Positions 18,280 through 27,241 of a stretch of 63,127 nucleotides of DNA are shown piece by piece. Where the stretch lies: positions 1 through 63,127 of the forward strand of contig CALGJF010000025.1 of NCBI GenBank assembly GCA_937914945.1, written 5' to 3'. Each line of letters begins with the position of its first letter. The stretch's first letter is position 1. Below the pieces are notes generated by a model. The model ran no database searches. It was not told the origin of the DNA and saw only the letters and a program-made list of their open reading frames with translations. This DNA is from an uncultured Bacteroidales bacterium (lineage in GTDB: Bacteria > Bacteroidota > Bacteroidia > Bacteroidales > Bacteroidaceae). The translations under genes were made by a program, and so were the position numbers.

Positions 18280-19158
18280 ATGAAATATTGCGAGCATTGT
18301 AAAACGAATTATCCCGATACGGTTAATTTTTGCACTATATGTGGCAAGATGTTGGTTCCTGCGCCCGAAGTGGTGCAAGATGGCAATGGTGGTAGCGTTC
18401 AGCCCCCTCGCAAGAAGGGGAGGTCGATACTGAAGGTGTTTCTCATAACACTTGCGGTATTGGTTATTGGTTTCTTTATGCTGGTTAACCACCTCTCTAA
18501 TGCTGCTACGTATCTGCGGGTGGAGCCGAACGTGCTTGTTGCAGATAAGAGTGGTGGCGAGATTGTTGTCGATATCGATTACGATGGATATATTTGGGCT
18601 ATCAATCATGTGCCCGATTGGATTGAGGTTGAGGAGTATGAGCAAAGTTTCAAAGTTAAGGCTGGGGCTAATCATACCGGGTATAGCAGAGAGGGTTCCA
18701 TCACGGTGCAGAGTGGCGACTTTCTGGCTCAGGTGGTTATTGAGCAGAAGGCGTATGCTACATACATTAAGGCTTCCAAAACATCGATACGTTTTGATGA
18801 GGACGGTGGAAGTGAAACGGTAACCATAAGTACCGATGGGTGTGGTTATGAGATTGAACATTCCGATTTCCTTTCTGTAACCTCCGACGACGACAAAATT
18901 GAGATAGAGGCCGATTCCAACTCCGATGAATATCGTAATGGGTATGTTACTCTTTCCGAGGATAATGTGAGAACGCGTATAAGTATTATTCAGGGTGGCG
19001 ATTGCAATAATTGTCATGGTTCGGGAAGTCGCACTTGTTACTATTGTAATGGAATGGGTGGTTGGTATAATTTCACCTCCTATGCCTCGTGTTGGAATTG
19101 TGGTGGTACAGGTACCATAGAGTGTGCAATGTGCAGTGGCAGTGGCAAAAGGAAGTAG
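18280..19158 (+). CDS. Zinc-ribbon / TM / BACON / DnaJ-type zinc-finger protein
   Basis: I chose the ATG at 18280, 4 bases after the PrsW gene's stop. The 292-residue protein has an N-terminal zinc ribbon (CEHC, CTIC), one transmembrane helix near 54-72, and then two BACON-type beta domains (about 80-160 and 162-240; note SGGEIVVDIDYDG and DGGSETVTISTDG). It ends in a Cys-rich segment with CNNCHGSG, CYYCNGMG, CWNCGGTG and CAMCSGSG. These four CxxCxGxG repeats are the DnaJ central zinc finger, but there is no J domain. The finger would lie outside the cytoplasm. The combination is unusual. Confidence 0.8.
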   Translation: MKYCEHCKTNYPDTVNFCTICGKMLVPAPEVVQDGNGGSVQPPRKKGRSILKVFLITLAVLVIGFFMLVNHLSNAATYLRVEPNVLVADKSGGEIVVDIDYDGYIWAINHVPDWIEVEEYEQSFKVKAGANHTGYSREGSITVQSGDFLAQVVIEQKAYATYIKASKTSIRFDEDGGSETVTISTDGCGYEIEHSDFLSVTSDDDKIEIEADSNSDEYRNGYVTLSEDNVRTRISIIQGGDCNNCHGSGSRTCYYCNGMGGWYNFTSYASCWNCGGTGTIECAMCSGSGKRK

Positions 19159-19207
19159 GTTGATGTGGTGTGTGCTGTGCAAGGCAAGCCGGTTGTAATG
19201 ATGTGAG

Positions 19208-19663
19208 ATGTTTGGATGTATGTATACCGACCTTAAATATCTTGTATGTGGTTCGAGTGTTGCAATATTGGCACTTGTTGGAATTATGTTCTTTTCGCCA
19301 TTGGCATCGCAGTTTGTTGCCGATGGGGTTGGGCGTGGTGCATCGTGGAAAATGGACATAGATGAACTTATCGACTCGAACCAACCCGAAAGGGCTTTGA
19401 GCGTTGTGGATTCTCTTATTGATGCCAAGAGAGGGAATCTGCCCCGGTTTGCCTATTTCGACAGGTTCTTATCGGAAGATGAAAGGTACGATGCGGCAAA
19501 TGCCAGAGCGGATATTTACGAGCTGCAATGGATGCGTATAGAACTTTTATCTGCGGCCAATAATACCTCGGCCTTGCGTGAGGCTTTGGAGGAATATGTG
19601 GGTATCATCGGGTACAATAGGGATGCCGCCAAGTGTATGCTTAAATTATTAAACGATAAATAG
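19208..19663 (+). CDS. Membrane-anchored small protein, unknown function
   Basis: The 151-residue protein has an N-terminal hydrophobic segment (about 12-32) and an external helical domain with repeated Ala/Leu/Asp patterns (ELIDSNQPERALSVVDSLID), reminiscent of a single TPR-like hairpin. It ends 1 base before the symporter start. An internal ATG at 19220 is an alternative start. I do not recognise a family. Confidence 0.55.
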   Translation: MFGCMYTDLKYLVCGSSVAILALVGIMFFSPLASQFVADGVGRGASWKMDIDELIDSNQPERALSVVDSLIDAKRGNLPRFAYFDRFLSEDERYDAANARADIYELQWMRIELLSAANNTSALREALEEYVGIIGYNRDAAKCMLKLLNDK

Positions 19664-19664
19664 T

Positions 19665-20921
19665 ATGAGGGCAACGATAAAATTGGCATTGCATTGGCAG
19701 ATGGCTATTGCGCTTGTGTCGGGTGCTCTCTTGGGGCTTGTTTTGTGCGATAGTTACAGCATGTGGAGTGGTGTGTTTAATGCTATCAGGGATATATTTT
19801 TGCATGCCATTAATATGATGGTTGTTCCTTTGGTGTTTCTCTCTACGGTGCTCTGTATATCTACCATGAACGATTCTGCATCGATGGGCAGGGTGGCCAT
19901 CAAGGCCTTTCTCTATTTTATGGTTACTGCGATGCTTGCTGCCGTGGTGGGTATTGTTGTTACAAATATTTTGCGTCCGGGTTATGGTACCAATCTGATA
20001 AAATTAGGTGCCGAGAGGGTATTTAGCGAGGCTGAAAAATCGCAGGCTGAAACACTTGCCGACAAGGTTGTGGATATTGTTCCCGAAAATATCTTTGCAG
20101 TCTTTAGTTCGGGCGATATTTTGCCAATAATTTTTATATCTTTGCTGCTGGGATATTTTATAACAAAGATAAACGCTAATCGTCAAGATGTTATAAATAA
20201 TCTGTTTGAGTCCTTCAATGATGTTGTGATGGCTATTACGGGTTTTATCATACGTTTTGCTCCATTGGGGATTTTTGCTATTGTGATGGTGTTGGTTGGT
20301 GAGCAGGCGGGCGATATTACTATGCTGAAAGAGTGTTTTACCAATATTGCTTTTTTTGTCATTGTGGTTTGGATTTCGCTCATTTTTATGGGTGGCATTG
20401 TTCTTCCCGTAATGGTGGGGCTCATGGCAAAGGTTTCCCCCGTAAAGCACTTGAAACAGATTTATTCGGCTTTGATGGTGGCCTTTTCCACAAGTTCGTC
20501 GTACAGCGCGTTGCCATTGATTGTGAGCGATGCAAAGGATAAAATGGGTGTCTCTAACCGCGTTGCGAGTTTTACCGTGCCGCTTGGAATTACCTTTAAT
20601 AAAGTTGGCACTGTTGTTTATGAGTGTGTTGCTGTGATGTTTGTGGCGCAGGCTGTGGGTGTGGAGCTTACTGCTGCGCAGCAGGTGTCTCTCATTGGTG
20701 CCTCCATTGTGGCGGTGCTGGGTGCCCCCAGCGTTCCCATGGCCGGTGTCATAACTCTTGCAGTGTTGTTGAAAGCAATGGATTTGCCCACCGATTATAT
20801 TGGTATGTTTATGGCAATAGATATATTGTGCGACATGCCAAAGACACTGCTTAATGCGTATAGTGTAAGTTGCAGCGCTATTATTGTAGCGCGCAGCGAG
20901 GGTGAGATATTGAGGATATAG
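19665..20921 (+). CDS. Dicarboxylate/amino acid:cation symporter (DAACS family)
   Basis: This 418-residue polytopic membrane protein matches the glutamate/aspartate/C4-dicarboxylate symporter family (GltP/DctA type). The serine-rich re-entrant loop AFSTSSSYSALPL near 268 and the conserved PLGITFNKVGTVVY and GAPSVPMAG stretches are diagnostic. It couples uptake of an acidic amino acid or dicarboxylate to H+ or Na+. Length is normal and I see no defect. It begins one base after the preceding gene's stop, so it may be co-transcribed with operon A, though its function has no obvious link to the other genes. Exact substrate cannot be read. Confidence 0.9.
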   Translation: MRATIKLALHWQMAIALVSGALLGLVLCDSYSMWSGVFNAIRDIFLHAINMMVVPLVFLSTVLCISTMNDSASMGRVAIKAFLYFMVTAMLAAVVGIVVTNILRPGYGTNLIKLGAERVFSEAEKSQAETLADKVVDIVPENIFAVFSSGDILPIIFISLLLGYFITKINANRQDVINNLFESFNDVVMAITGFIIRFAPLGIFAIVMVLVGEQAGDITMLKECFTNIAFFVIVVWISLIFMGGIVLPVMVGLMAKVSPVKHLKQIYSALMVAFSTSSSYSALPLIVSDAKDKMGVSNRVASFTVPLGITFNKVGTVVYECVAVMFVAQAVGVELTAAQQVSLIGASIVAVLGAPSVPMAGVITLAVLLKAMDLPTDYIGMFMAIDILCDMPKTLLNAYSVSCSAIIVARSEGEILRI

Positions 20922-21079
20922 TCAAGGTCTTACAACAAAAAAATAATATAGTCTATATCGTGGTTGCGCACGACACAGACGAGTGTATAAGAAGATGAAA
21001 AAGATAAAAACTGTATCGGCTTGGTAGACGAGAATGTTTGGTTCAATAATTGTTTGGTATATAAACTCTTAATGATGGT

Positions 21080-21961
21080 ATGGCAATGAAACTGATTGCT
21101 TGCATAGTTTCTCTCTTATTTTCTTTTTCTTTGGCTCCGCAGTGTATTAATGCCCAAACCAAGCGAGCCTTGGTAATAGGGCTTGGCATGTATAAGGATT
21201 CTGCTTGGAATAAGATTAATGGCGACAAAGATGTACCGTATGTCCTGGAAATCCTGAATAATGCCAATTACGAACAGATTATTACCTGCGTGAACGATGA
21301 GGCTACCAAAGCCGGAATAATATCGGCGTTTCGGACATTGACAGAGGCATGCAAGCCCAATGATATTGTATATATACATTATTCAGGTCATGGGCAGCAA
21401 ATGCAGGATATGAGCTGCGATGAATCCGATGCTCTTGACGAGTGCTGGATTCCTTATGATGCCTACCGCAAGCCCTGCAAAGAGGATAAGGGAGAGAAGC
21501 ATCTTGTTGATGACGAGGTAAATATATTATTAAACAATGTGCGCAACAAAATTGGTGATGGGGGAAAGATGCTTGTGGTAATGGATGCTTGCCATAGTGG
21601 GGATGCTACGCGCGGAACTGATGAGGTGGCGCGTGGTGTCGATGATATTTTCAAGGCTGTTAAATCGCTCTTGGATTTATATATAAATGGGGATAATGCT
21701 GATATTCATCCATGTGCCGAACGCTGGATTGCTTTGAGCGCCTGCGACAGCGACCAAGTTAATTTTGAAATGAAGGACCCTGTTGCCGGCAAACTTACAT
21801 ATGCCATTTATACCGAACTGAAAAACGGTGTGGCAGGCGATAATGAGGCGTTTTTCAGGAGATTAAGAATGTTTATTAATAGAAATACGGGTACCCGCCC
21901 GCAAAAACCTATTATCACCGGCGAAATTAACAGATATAATATAACCGACATATTGAGATAA
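21080..21961 (+). CDS. Exported caspase-like (C14/metacaspase) protease
   Basis: This is a 293-residue caspase-fold protease with an N-terminal signal peptide (cleavage probably near INAQ). The catalytic dyad is visible: His104 in YSGHGQQ and Cys171 in MDACHSGD. The acidic DESDALDE loop follows the His region as in metacaspases. Such enzymes usually cut after Arg/Lys (metacaspases) or Asp. An ATG at 21086 is an equally good start. The stop codon directly precedes the sigma-factor start, so the two are coupled. Given the neighbours, I infer a role in proteolytic control of that sigma factor. Confidence 0.88.
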   Translation: MAMKLIACIVSLLFSFSLAPQCINAQTKRALVIGLGMYKDSAWNKINGDKDVPYVLEILNNANYEQIITCVNDEATKAGIISAFRTLTEACKPNDIVYIHYSGHGQQMQDMSCDESDALDECWIPYDAYRKPCKEDKGEKHLVDDEVNILLNNVRNKIGDGGKMLVVMDACHSGDATRGTDEVARGVDDIFKAVKSLLDLYINGDNADIHPCAERWIALSACDSDQVNFEMKDPVAGKLTYAIYTELKNGVAGDNEAFFRRLRMFINRNTGTRPQKPIITGEINRYNITDILR

Positions 21962-22624
21962 ATGGCAAAAGTTATAGATTTTGAACCTCTGCCGCAGAAA
22001 GAGGCTCGATTAGTTGCCGGTATGTATGCGGGTAACAGATTGGCACAAGAGGAATTATATGTGTATTGTGCCGATTATTATTACGAAAAGTATCGTGCCT
22101 TATTTTACGCACCGGAATATGCCGTAAAAGAGATTTTCCAGAACTCTTTTATCAAGTTCTGGGAGAATATCGGGTGTGGCAAAATTTTTGTTGAGAATAA
22201 TGTTGTCAAAGGCAAGAACAGGGAACCAATAAAAGGCAGTGTAAGAACCTACTTTATGGGGATTGCACGGCTTAAATATATGGAGTGGGTGCGCGAACAC
22301 CCCACCTATGCCGACCCCGAAACCGAGATGGGGAGGGCCATAAGGGCCAATGGCTTTGATGAGAGTGAGTATTTGGATGCGTTATATGCCGAAAGCGATA
22401 ACATTCAGTTGGAGATAATAGCCGATATTATATCCCATATGCCGGCACGATGCTATGAGATTCTTACAAAATTCTATTACGAAGGCAAAGATCTTGATAT
22501 GATATTGCAGGAGATTCCGTCAATAGAATCCAAGAATGCCCTTAAAACAAAGAAACATAAATGTATGGATAATCTGCGCGAAGTGGCAAATGAAACATAC
22601 AGGCGATATCTGAAGTATAACTAA
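21962..22624 (+). CDS. ECF-type RNA polymerase sigma factor
   Basis: The 220-residue protein has a sigma-70 region 2-like segment (about 25-115; AVKEIFQNSFIKFWENI matches the -10 recognition helix pattern, with MGIARLKYMEWVRE after it) and a C-terminal region 4-like helix-turn-helix with ILTKFYYEGKDLDMILQEI. An insert of about 20 residues lies between the region 2 helices. It follows the caspase stop with no gap and is followed 10 bases later by a membrane anti-sigma-like gene. It would direct transcription of a target regulon when released. Confidence 0.82.
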   Translation: MAKVIDFEPLPQKEARLVAGMYAGNRLAQEELYVYCADYYYEKYRALFYAPEYAVKEIFQNSFIKFWENIGCGKIFVENNVVKGKNREPIKGSVRTYFMGIARLKYMEWVREHPTYADPETEMGRAIRANGFDESEYLDALYAESDNIQLEIIADIISHMPARCYEILTKFYYEGKDLDMILQEIPSIESKNALKTKKHKCMDNLREVANETYRRYLKYN

Positions 22625-22634
22625 AATTGAGTGT

Positions 22635-23165
22635 ATGAAAAGGGATTTTCAAGATAGAATCGATGACTATATTCTTGGCAGGATGTCCGGTGAGGAGAAG
22701 GCTCAATTTGAGGCGGAAATAAACGAGGACAGCACCAAGAGAGAGCAGTTTGAGTTTACCAAGAAAGTAAAGGATGCTATATCTTCCCGCGAGGAAAAAC
22801 TGTCAAGGATGAGGCAGATGCAGAGGAGGTATAGCCAAGCACATGTTCGTGTGCGAGCAAACGGTACGGATGGCTGTTGTTGCCCGGCTCCTGCACCTGA
22901 AAATATCGAGCAGAAACCTCAGCGACGAGTTTGGCGTTGGTGGGTTTCGGGTATTGCTGCTGTGCTCATAATAGGGTTGCTTGTGGTGAGCCCATCTATA
23001 TATGACTCGTTTTTTGCGGATGATATGCCTGCTATGATAATGCGTGGCGATGGTAATGAAATCTTTGTTGCTGATAGCTGTGTTGTAAGCGACTCCATAA
23101 TCAACGATACCATAGCAGGAGACACCACCATTGTTAATGGAATATTGAATGAGGCAGATGAATAA
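22635..23165 (+). CDS. Membrane anti-sigma-factor-like protein
   Basis: The 176-residue protein has a cytoplasmic helical N-terminus (RIDDYILGRMSGEEKAQFEA, typical of Bacteroidota anti-sigma proteins without the zinc motif), a linker with a CCC cluster (about 80-84), a single transmembrane helix near 104-122 and a short acidic periplasmic tail of about 50 residues. Its place directly after an ECF sigma gene supports the role. The tail could be the signal input, for example a cleavage target of the exported caspase or CHAT protein. Overlaps the next gene by 8 bases. Confidence 0.72.
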   Translation: MKRDFQDRIDDYILGRMSGEEKAQFEAEINEDSTKREQFEFTKKVKDAISSREEKLSRMRQMQRRYSQAHVRVRANGTDGCCCPAPAPENIEQKPQRRVWRWWVSGIAAVLIIGLLVVSPSIYDSFFADDMPAMIMRGDGNEIFVADSCVVSDSIINDTIAGDTTIVNGILNEADE

Positions 23166-26100
23166 GCGTATAACATCATTAATAGTATGCTTGTTTATTT
23201 TGATTTCGGCTTCGGCGCAGACGCTTACGATGCCGGAAATAGAGGCTGCCATATATCGCGCCTTTGGCTTGTTCAAAGAACTTAAATACAACGAAGCCTT
23301 GGAGGCATTTTTGCACATTGGTGCAAATGTCGATGCAAGCAGGTCGGAACCCGAACGTCAGGCGCATGTATACAGCCTTGGTATGGCATGTTCATGTTAC
23401 ACCATGACCGAACAATATGAAAAGGCTTTTCAATTGGCCGAAAAACTTATTGCCGGGAATTTGAGTGATAGCGAAAAGGGCGATATTTATCATCAATACG
23501 TATACAACGGCTATATATTGTCGGGCAAATTGATGCTGAGTAAAAGGCCCGGTGGTGCCGACTACGCCAAGGCGCGTGAGTTGCTGGAAAGGGTGAGGCC
23601 ATATGCCGAAGGTGATTTTCGGAATTCTGTGAGGTCGAGATTTTGCACAGCATATTATTTCGAGGGTATGGTGAATTTGGGAGCCCAAAAATTTAATGTT
23701 GCACTGAATTGTTTTGAACAAGCCTTAAAAGGTTACAGCGAATTGGGCATGGCCGAGCATGAACTATCCACGTTAAAAAACATGGCATCAGCTCAGTATC
23801 ATATGTATAACATCCAAGGTGCCATTAAAAGTTATGAAAAAGCCTTGTCGCTCTCTCGTTGCATAGATGATAAAACGGAATTTATTGCACTCTTGGCCGA
23901 ATTGTATAGGTTGTATGGCGAAACGGGCAATATCGAAAAGGTAACCGATTGTATGAATTGCATAGATTCTGTAATGGCTGTTGCAGTCAGCAACGATGTC
24001 CGTTTTGAGTATAATGTGCAAAGAGGCAAAGAGGCAGAAAAACAGGGTCGTTTCAATATAGCAGAGCAATGGTTCTTTAAGTGCAAAGATATTGCCGAGA
24101 AGCAGGCTCCCGCGGAAATAAGTGCCAACAAATATATTGCATATGCTGCCATCAGGGATTTATATGCAGGACAAAACCGATATGATGAGGCATTGCAATA
24201 TGCCAAGATGGTAATAAAGGAGGGTAAGCAAAATGTAGCCTCGGCCGATATGGATTTTTACCTTTCTTATATATCGCCGGCTAAGATTTACAGCTGCATA
24301 GGTGATAGAGAAAACTGCCAAAAGTATTTGGACAGTTTGTTTATCGCAGAGACGAGTGTGAGCGAGCCAAGGAGATTGAGCTTGTTGTATTCGACGCGTG
24401 CCACATGTTACAGCAATTTGCATGAATATGAATTGGCACTTGGAGATTATAAAAAGGCCAACGAAATATTGGCTGCAAAATATCCATCCTCGGATGGCGA
24501 CAGGGCAGGCCTCTATGCTATGATTGGTGGAATGGAACATGTGTTGAACCATTACGAGGAGTCGGAATATTACTATGATTTGTATGCCGATGCCATAAAG
24601 GATATATATGGCGAGAGCAGTCTCAAATATATCAAAGCTCAAGTTTATTTAGCCAATGCCCAAGGCTTTGCCGGCCATATAAAGGATGGTTGCGATAGCT
24701 ACACATCGGCCATAACAAAGTTGAAAGGGGTTGTTAGGAGGAACCTTCCATACATGAATACCACTGAACGCGAGGGTTTCTGGAACTCGCTCATGCCGTT
24801 GTTCACATTGATGACTCCTTATGCGTTGAAGGCAGGACTATACCAAACAGAATACACAAAAACCTGTTACGATGCGCTGCTGTTATCTAAGGCCTTTTTG
24901 CTTGATTCGGAGCGCTCCATATTGGATGTAATACAGGCTGAGGGCGACGATAAGGATATGCAAACCTATCTGAAAATTTCGATGTTGAATGCTCGCATTA
25001 AGGAGTGGGAGAAGAACTATTCACTGTATGCCGATAGTATTTTAATGACATCGGATAGTGTGAACAGTCTTGAAAAAGATTTGATGCGCAGATGCAAATC
25101 AATGGGCTGTATTGCCGGGTTTATGTCTGTGAATTACGATGCTGTGCGTGGGTATATGCGGCGTGGCGATGTGCTGATAGATTTTACCGATTTTACGCTT
25201 GAAAATGGGGATAGAAGGTATGCCGCCTATGTAGTTAAGAAGAATCTAAAATATCCATTGCTCGTTCCGTTGTTTACTGAATCTCAAATCGACAGCTTGG
25301 GTATTACACGCCCCGATATGTTCTATGATTCCGATTATGCACCATCTGTAATCAAACTATTGTGGAATCCCTTAAAAGAATATATAGCAGAGGGGGCTAC
25401 GGTCTATTATGTCCCATCGCAAATGCTTTTTAGAGTTTCTCCCGAGTCGTTACCTCTCGAAGATGGAACGCTGCTGGGCGAGCATTATAATTTTGCCCGA
25501 TTATCGTCGGCTCGCGAATTGGTTAAGAGACAAAACGGACGTAAGCCTGATTGGTCATCGGCCGTGTTGTATGGCGGATTGCAATACGATTTGAAACCGG
25601 AACTTATGGCAGAAAATGCAAAGCAATATGAACTGCCCGACTTATTGGTGATGCGAGGGATGGACACCGTGCGAGGCGATTCAATCTTCAATGAATTGCC
25701 GGGCTCGAAAGTGGAGGTTGAAGCAATAGCGGACATCCTGCGTCGTTCTCATATTAAGGTTACTCCATATTCGGGAATGGAGGGTACAGAGGAATCCTTC
25801 CTTAATATGCATGCCAAATCTCCAAGCATACTACACATGGCAACTCACGGATTCTACTATACTCCCTCTGCCGCCGATGATGTCAATTTCTTGAAAGGGT
25901 ATAGCGATGCAATGTCGCTATCGGGGCTGATTATGTCGGGTGGCAATGCGGCATGGCGTGGCGAGATTTTGCCCGATGGTGTGCTTGATGGTATTTTAAC
26001 GGCAAGTAATATAGCTCGTCTTGATTTAAGCGCTACGGATATGGTGGTACTGTCGGCCTGCCAGACAGGGCAGGGCAGTGCAACAGCCGAGGGGTTGTAT

Positions 26101-26319
26101 GGCTTGCAACGTGCTTTCAAGAAGGCCGGAGCGGGTACAATGGTTATGACATTGTGGAGTGTGAGCGATAAGGTGGCAACAGAGTTCATGATTAAGTTTT
26201 ATGAGGTTATGGTCGAGAACGGTTGGGATAAGCATAAGGCTTTTGAACAAGCAAAATCATATATCCGCACACAACATCCTGACCCATATCACTGGGCTGC
26301 GTTTGTGATGCTGGATTAA
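23158..26319 (+). CDS. Exported TPR-CHAT protease-like protein
   Basis: I prefer the ATG at 23158 (signal peptide with ISASAQ cleavage site); an in-frame ATG at 23149 is possible. The 1053-residue protein has an N-terminal array of tetratricopeptide repeats (about 30-520), a helical middle and a C-terminal CHAT (caspase HetF associated with TPRs) domain from about 760. The dyad is His897 in MATHGF and Cys968 in SACQTG, and GLQRAFKKAGAGTMVMTLW is typical CHAT sequence. TPR-CHAT proteins are caspase relatives; in type III-E CRISPR the TPR-CHAT protease cleaves a protein that restrains a sigma factor. The same pairing of parts is present here without CRISPR. Confidence 0.88.
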   Translation: MNKRITSLIVCLFILISASAQTLTMPEIEAAIYRAFGLFKELKYNEALEAFLHIGANVDASRSEPERQAHVYSLGMACSCYTMTEQYEKAFQLAEKLIAGNLSDSEKGDIYHQYVYNGYILSGKLMLSKRPGGADYAKARELLERVRPYAEGDFRNSVRSRFCTAYYFEGMVNLGAQKFNVALNCFEQALKGYSELGMAEHELSTLKNMASAQYHMYNIQGAIKSYEKALSLSRCIDDKTEFIALLAELYRLYGETGNIEKVTDCMNCIDSVMAVAVSNDVRFEYNVQRGKEAEKQGRFNIAEQWFFKCKDIAEKQAPAEISANKYIAYAAIRDLYAGQNRYDEALQYAKMVIKEGKQNVASADMDFYLSYISPAKIYSCIGDRENCQKYLDSLFIAETSVSEPRRLSLLYSTRATCYSNLHEYELALGDYKKANEILAAKYPSSDGDRAGLYAMIGGMEHVLNHYEESEYYYDLYADAIKDIYGESSLKYIKAQVYLANAQGFAGHIKDGCDSYTSAITKLKGVVRRNLPYMNTTEREGFWNSLMPLFTLMTPYALKAGLYQTEYTKTCYDALLLSKAFLLDSERSILDVIQAEGDDKDMQTYLKISMLNARIKEWEKNYSLYADSILMTSDSVNSLEKDLMRRCKSMGCIAGFMSVNYDAVRGYMRRGDVLIDFTDFTLENGDRRYAAYVVKKNLKYPLLVPLFTESQIDSLGITRPDMFYDSDYAPSVIKLLWNPLKEYIAEGATVYYVPSQMLFRVSPESLPLEDGTLLGEHYNFARLSSARELVKRQNGRKPDWSSAVLYGGLQYDLKPELMAENAKQYELPDLLVMRGMDTVRGDSIFNELPGSKVEVEAIADILRRSHIKVTPYSGMEGTEESFLNMHAKSPSILHMATHGFYYTPSAADDVNFLKGYSDAMSLSGLIMSGGNAAWRGEILPDGVLDGILTASNIARLDLSATDMVVLSACQTGQGSATAEGLYGLQRAFKKAGAGTMVMTLWSVSDKVATEFMIKFYEVMVENGWDKHKAFEQAKSYIRTQHPDPYHWAAFVMLD

Positions 26320-26330
26320 TATAAAATAAT

Positions 26331-26711
26331 ATGAAAGAAACGATATGCCCGTTTTGTAATAAAAGAAATGCCTATGAGAAACTGTATATTGAGGAAATCG
26401 GTTTCAAACTTAACTCGTATGATCTTGGGACCATACGCGTGGATGAGTATGGCTTACTGAATATAAAATGATGTAAAACTTGCTATTATAGAGACAAGAG
26501 AATTAAGAGATATTCAAATCTCCTTAAATAGACAAGTGTAAGTGTGTTTCTTCTCTTGTTTCTCATTGTTCACATTGGGCGAAAATTAAACCGGGACAAT
26601 TATTTTGATGTGGATGAATTCCTTGGTATCGTTTTTTTGATTTCTATTATTTTATTTATACTGTCTTATGCTCTCTCAAAATTTAGAGGATGGCTGTTAA
26701 AACACCTATGA
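26331..26711 (+). pseudogene. Broken zinc-ribbon / membrane protein gene (two in-frame stops)
   Basis: From the ATG at 26331 the frame encodes CPFC, then hits TGA at 26469-26471. The same frame continues with CKTCYYRDKR, a second stop TAG at 26529-26531, and then two hydrophobic helices (VFLLLFLIVHI and IVFLISIILFILSYAL) to the TGA at 26709-26711. Joined, the parts make a coherent 125-residue zinc-ribbon (CPFC...CKTC) two-TM protein. The simplest reading is a recently inactivated gene. Stop-codon reassignment is unlikely because all three stops end normal genes nearby. Confidence 0.65.
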
Positions 26712-26760
26712 TGATTCTCTTTTTGCTTTATCAAAATCAAATATCGTCTCACTCTGTTCT

Positions 26761-26797
26761 AACCCATTTGCAATAGTACAAGTGGGTTACTTTTTTC
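26761..26797 (+). terminator. Rho-independent terminator-like hairpin
   Basis: AACCCATTTG (26761-26770) pairs with CAAGTGGGTT (26779-26788) with one G-U pair, followed by AC and six T residues. It lies downstream of the CHAT operon and its broken follow-on gene. The T run overlaps a promoter-like motif described separately. Confidence 0.55.
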
Positions 26798-26822
26798 ATA
26801 TACTCCTCATTAATGATTAAAA
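26785..26822 (+). promoter_or_regulatory. GGTTACTTTTTT motif, copy 1 (candidate ECF-type promoter)
   Basis: GGTTACTTTTTT at 26785-26796 followed by CTCAT and TTAAAA lies 58 bases before the gene at 26843. A closely similar sequence sits 53 bases before the sigma-factor gene at 27295. This copy lacks the CGTC part, so promoter function is less sure. Confidence 0.35.
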
Positions 26823-26842
26823 TTTAATCAAACAGATTCAGT

Positions 26843-27229
26843 ATGAAGTATCAGGATGAGGTCGTATCCTCGTTAAAACAGTTTGCAAGCGATGTGTCAT
26901 ATTTTGCCGGTGTCGGTTGGTGGCACTTCAGATATGGGGATTTCCCTATGGTATATATTCCGGGCGATGAGTCCTTGAATATGATTAGAATATGTATTCC
27001 GCATTTAGATAATGCAGCGGCTTATGGAAACGAACTTCTTGCCACTGCGATTAATGAAGCAAATCGGGAGATAAAGTATGTGAAAATTGTTGTACTTGGC
27101 AATAATAGCATATCCATAAATTATGACCACAAGTGCGATGGCGAGAATGTGCATGCAATAGTGTTACACATGCTGAAAACACTTTGTATAGCAGCCGAAT
27201 ATCTGAAAAATAAATTATTTGAAAAATAA
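26843..27229 (+). CDS. YbjN / secretion-chaperone-fold-like protein
   Basis: The 128-residue cytoplasmic protein alternates beta strands and helices: FRYGDFPMVYIP, LNMIRICIPHL, a long helix LLATAINEANREIKYVKIVV, a strand with SISINYDH and a final helix. This resembles the YbjN / type III secretion chaperone-like fold, in which NEANR followed by KV-rich strands is common. The call rests on pattern only. It probably begins a short unit leading to the sigma-factor gene 65 bases downstream. Confidence 0.5.
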   Translation: MKYQDEVVSSLKQFASDVSYFAGVGWWHFRYGDFPMVYIPGDESLNMIRICIPHLDNAAAYGNELLATAINEANREIKYVKIVVLGNNSISINYDHKCDGENVHAIVLHMLKTLCIAAEYLKNKLFEK

Positions 27230-27241
27230 ATTAATTTTTTA

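Noticed and set aside
18223..19428. A 401-codon open frame on the minus strand
   Set aside because: It lies opposite the PrsW and BACON/zinc-finger genes, whose domains are clear, and its protein (Thr/His/Ile-rich) has no domain pattern.
26331..26711. Stop-codon reassignment explaining the interrupted frame
   Set aside because: TAA, TAG and TGA all end intact genes throughout the window, so a changed code is unlikely.
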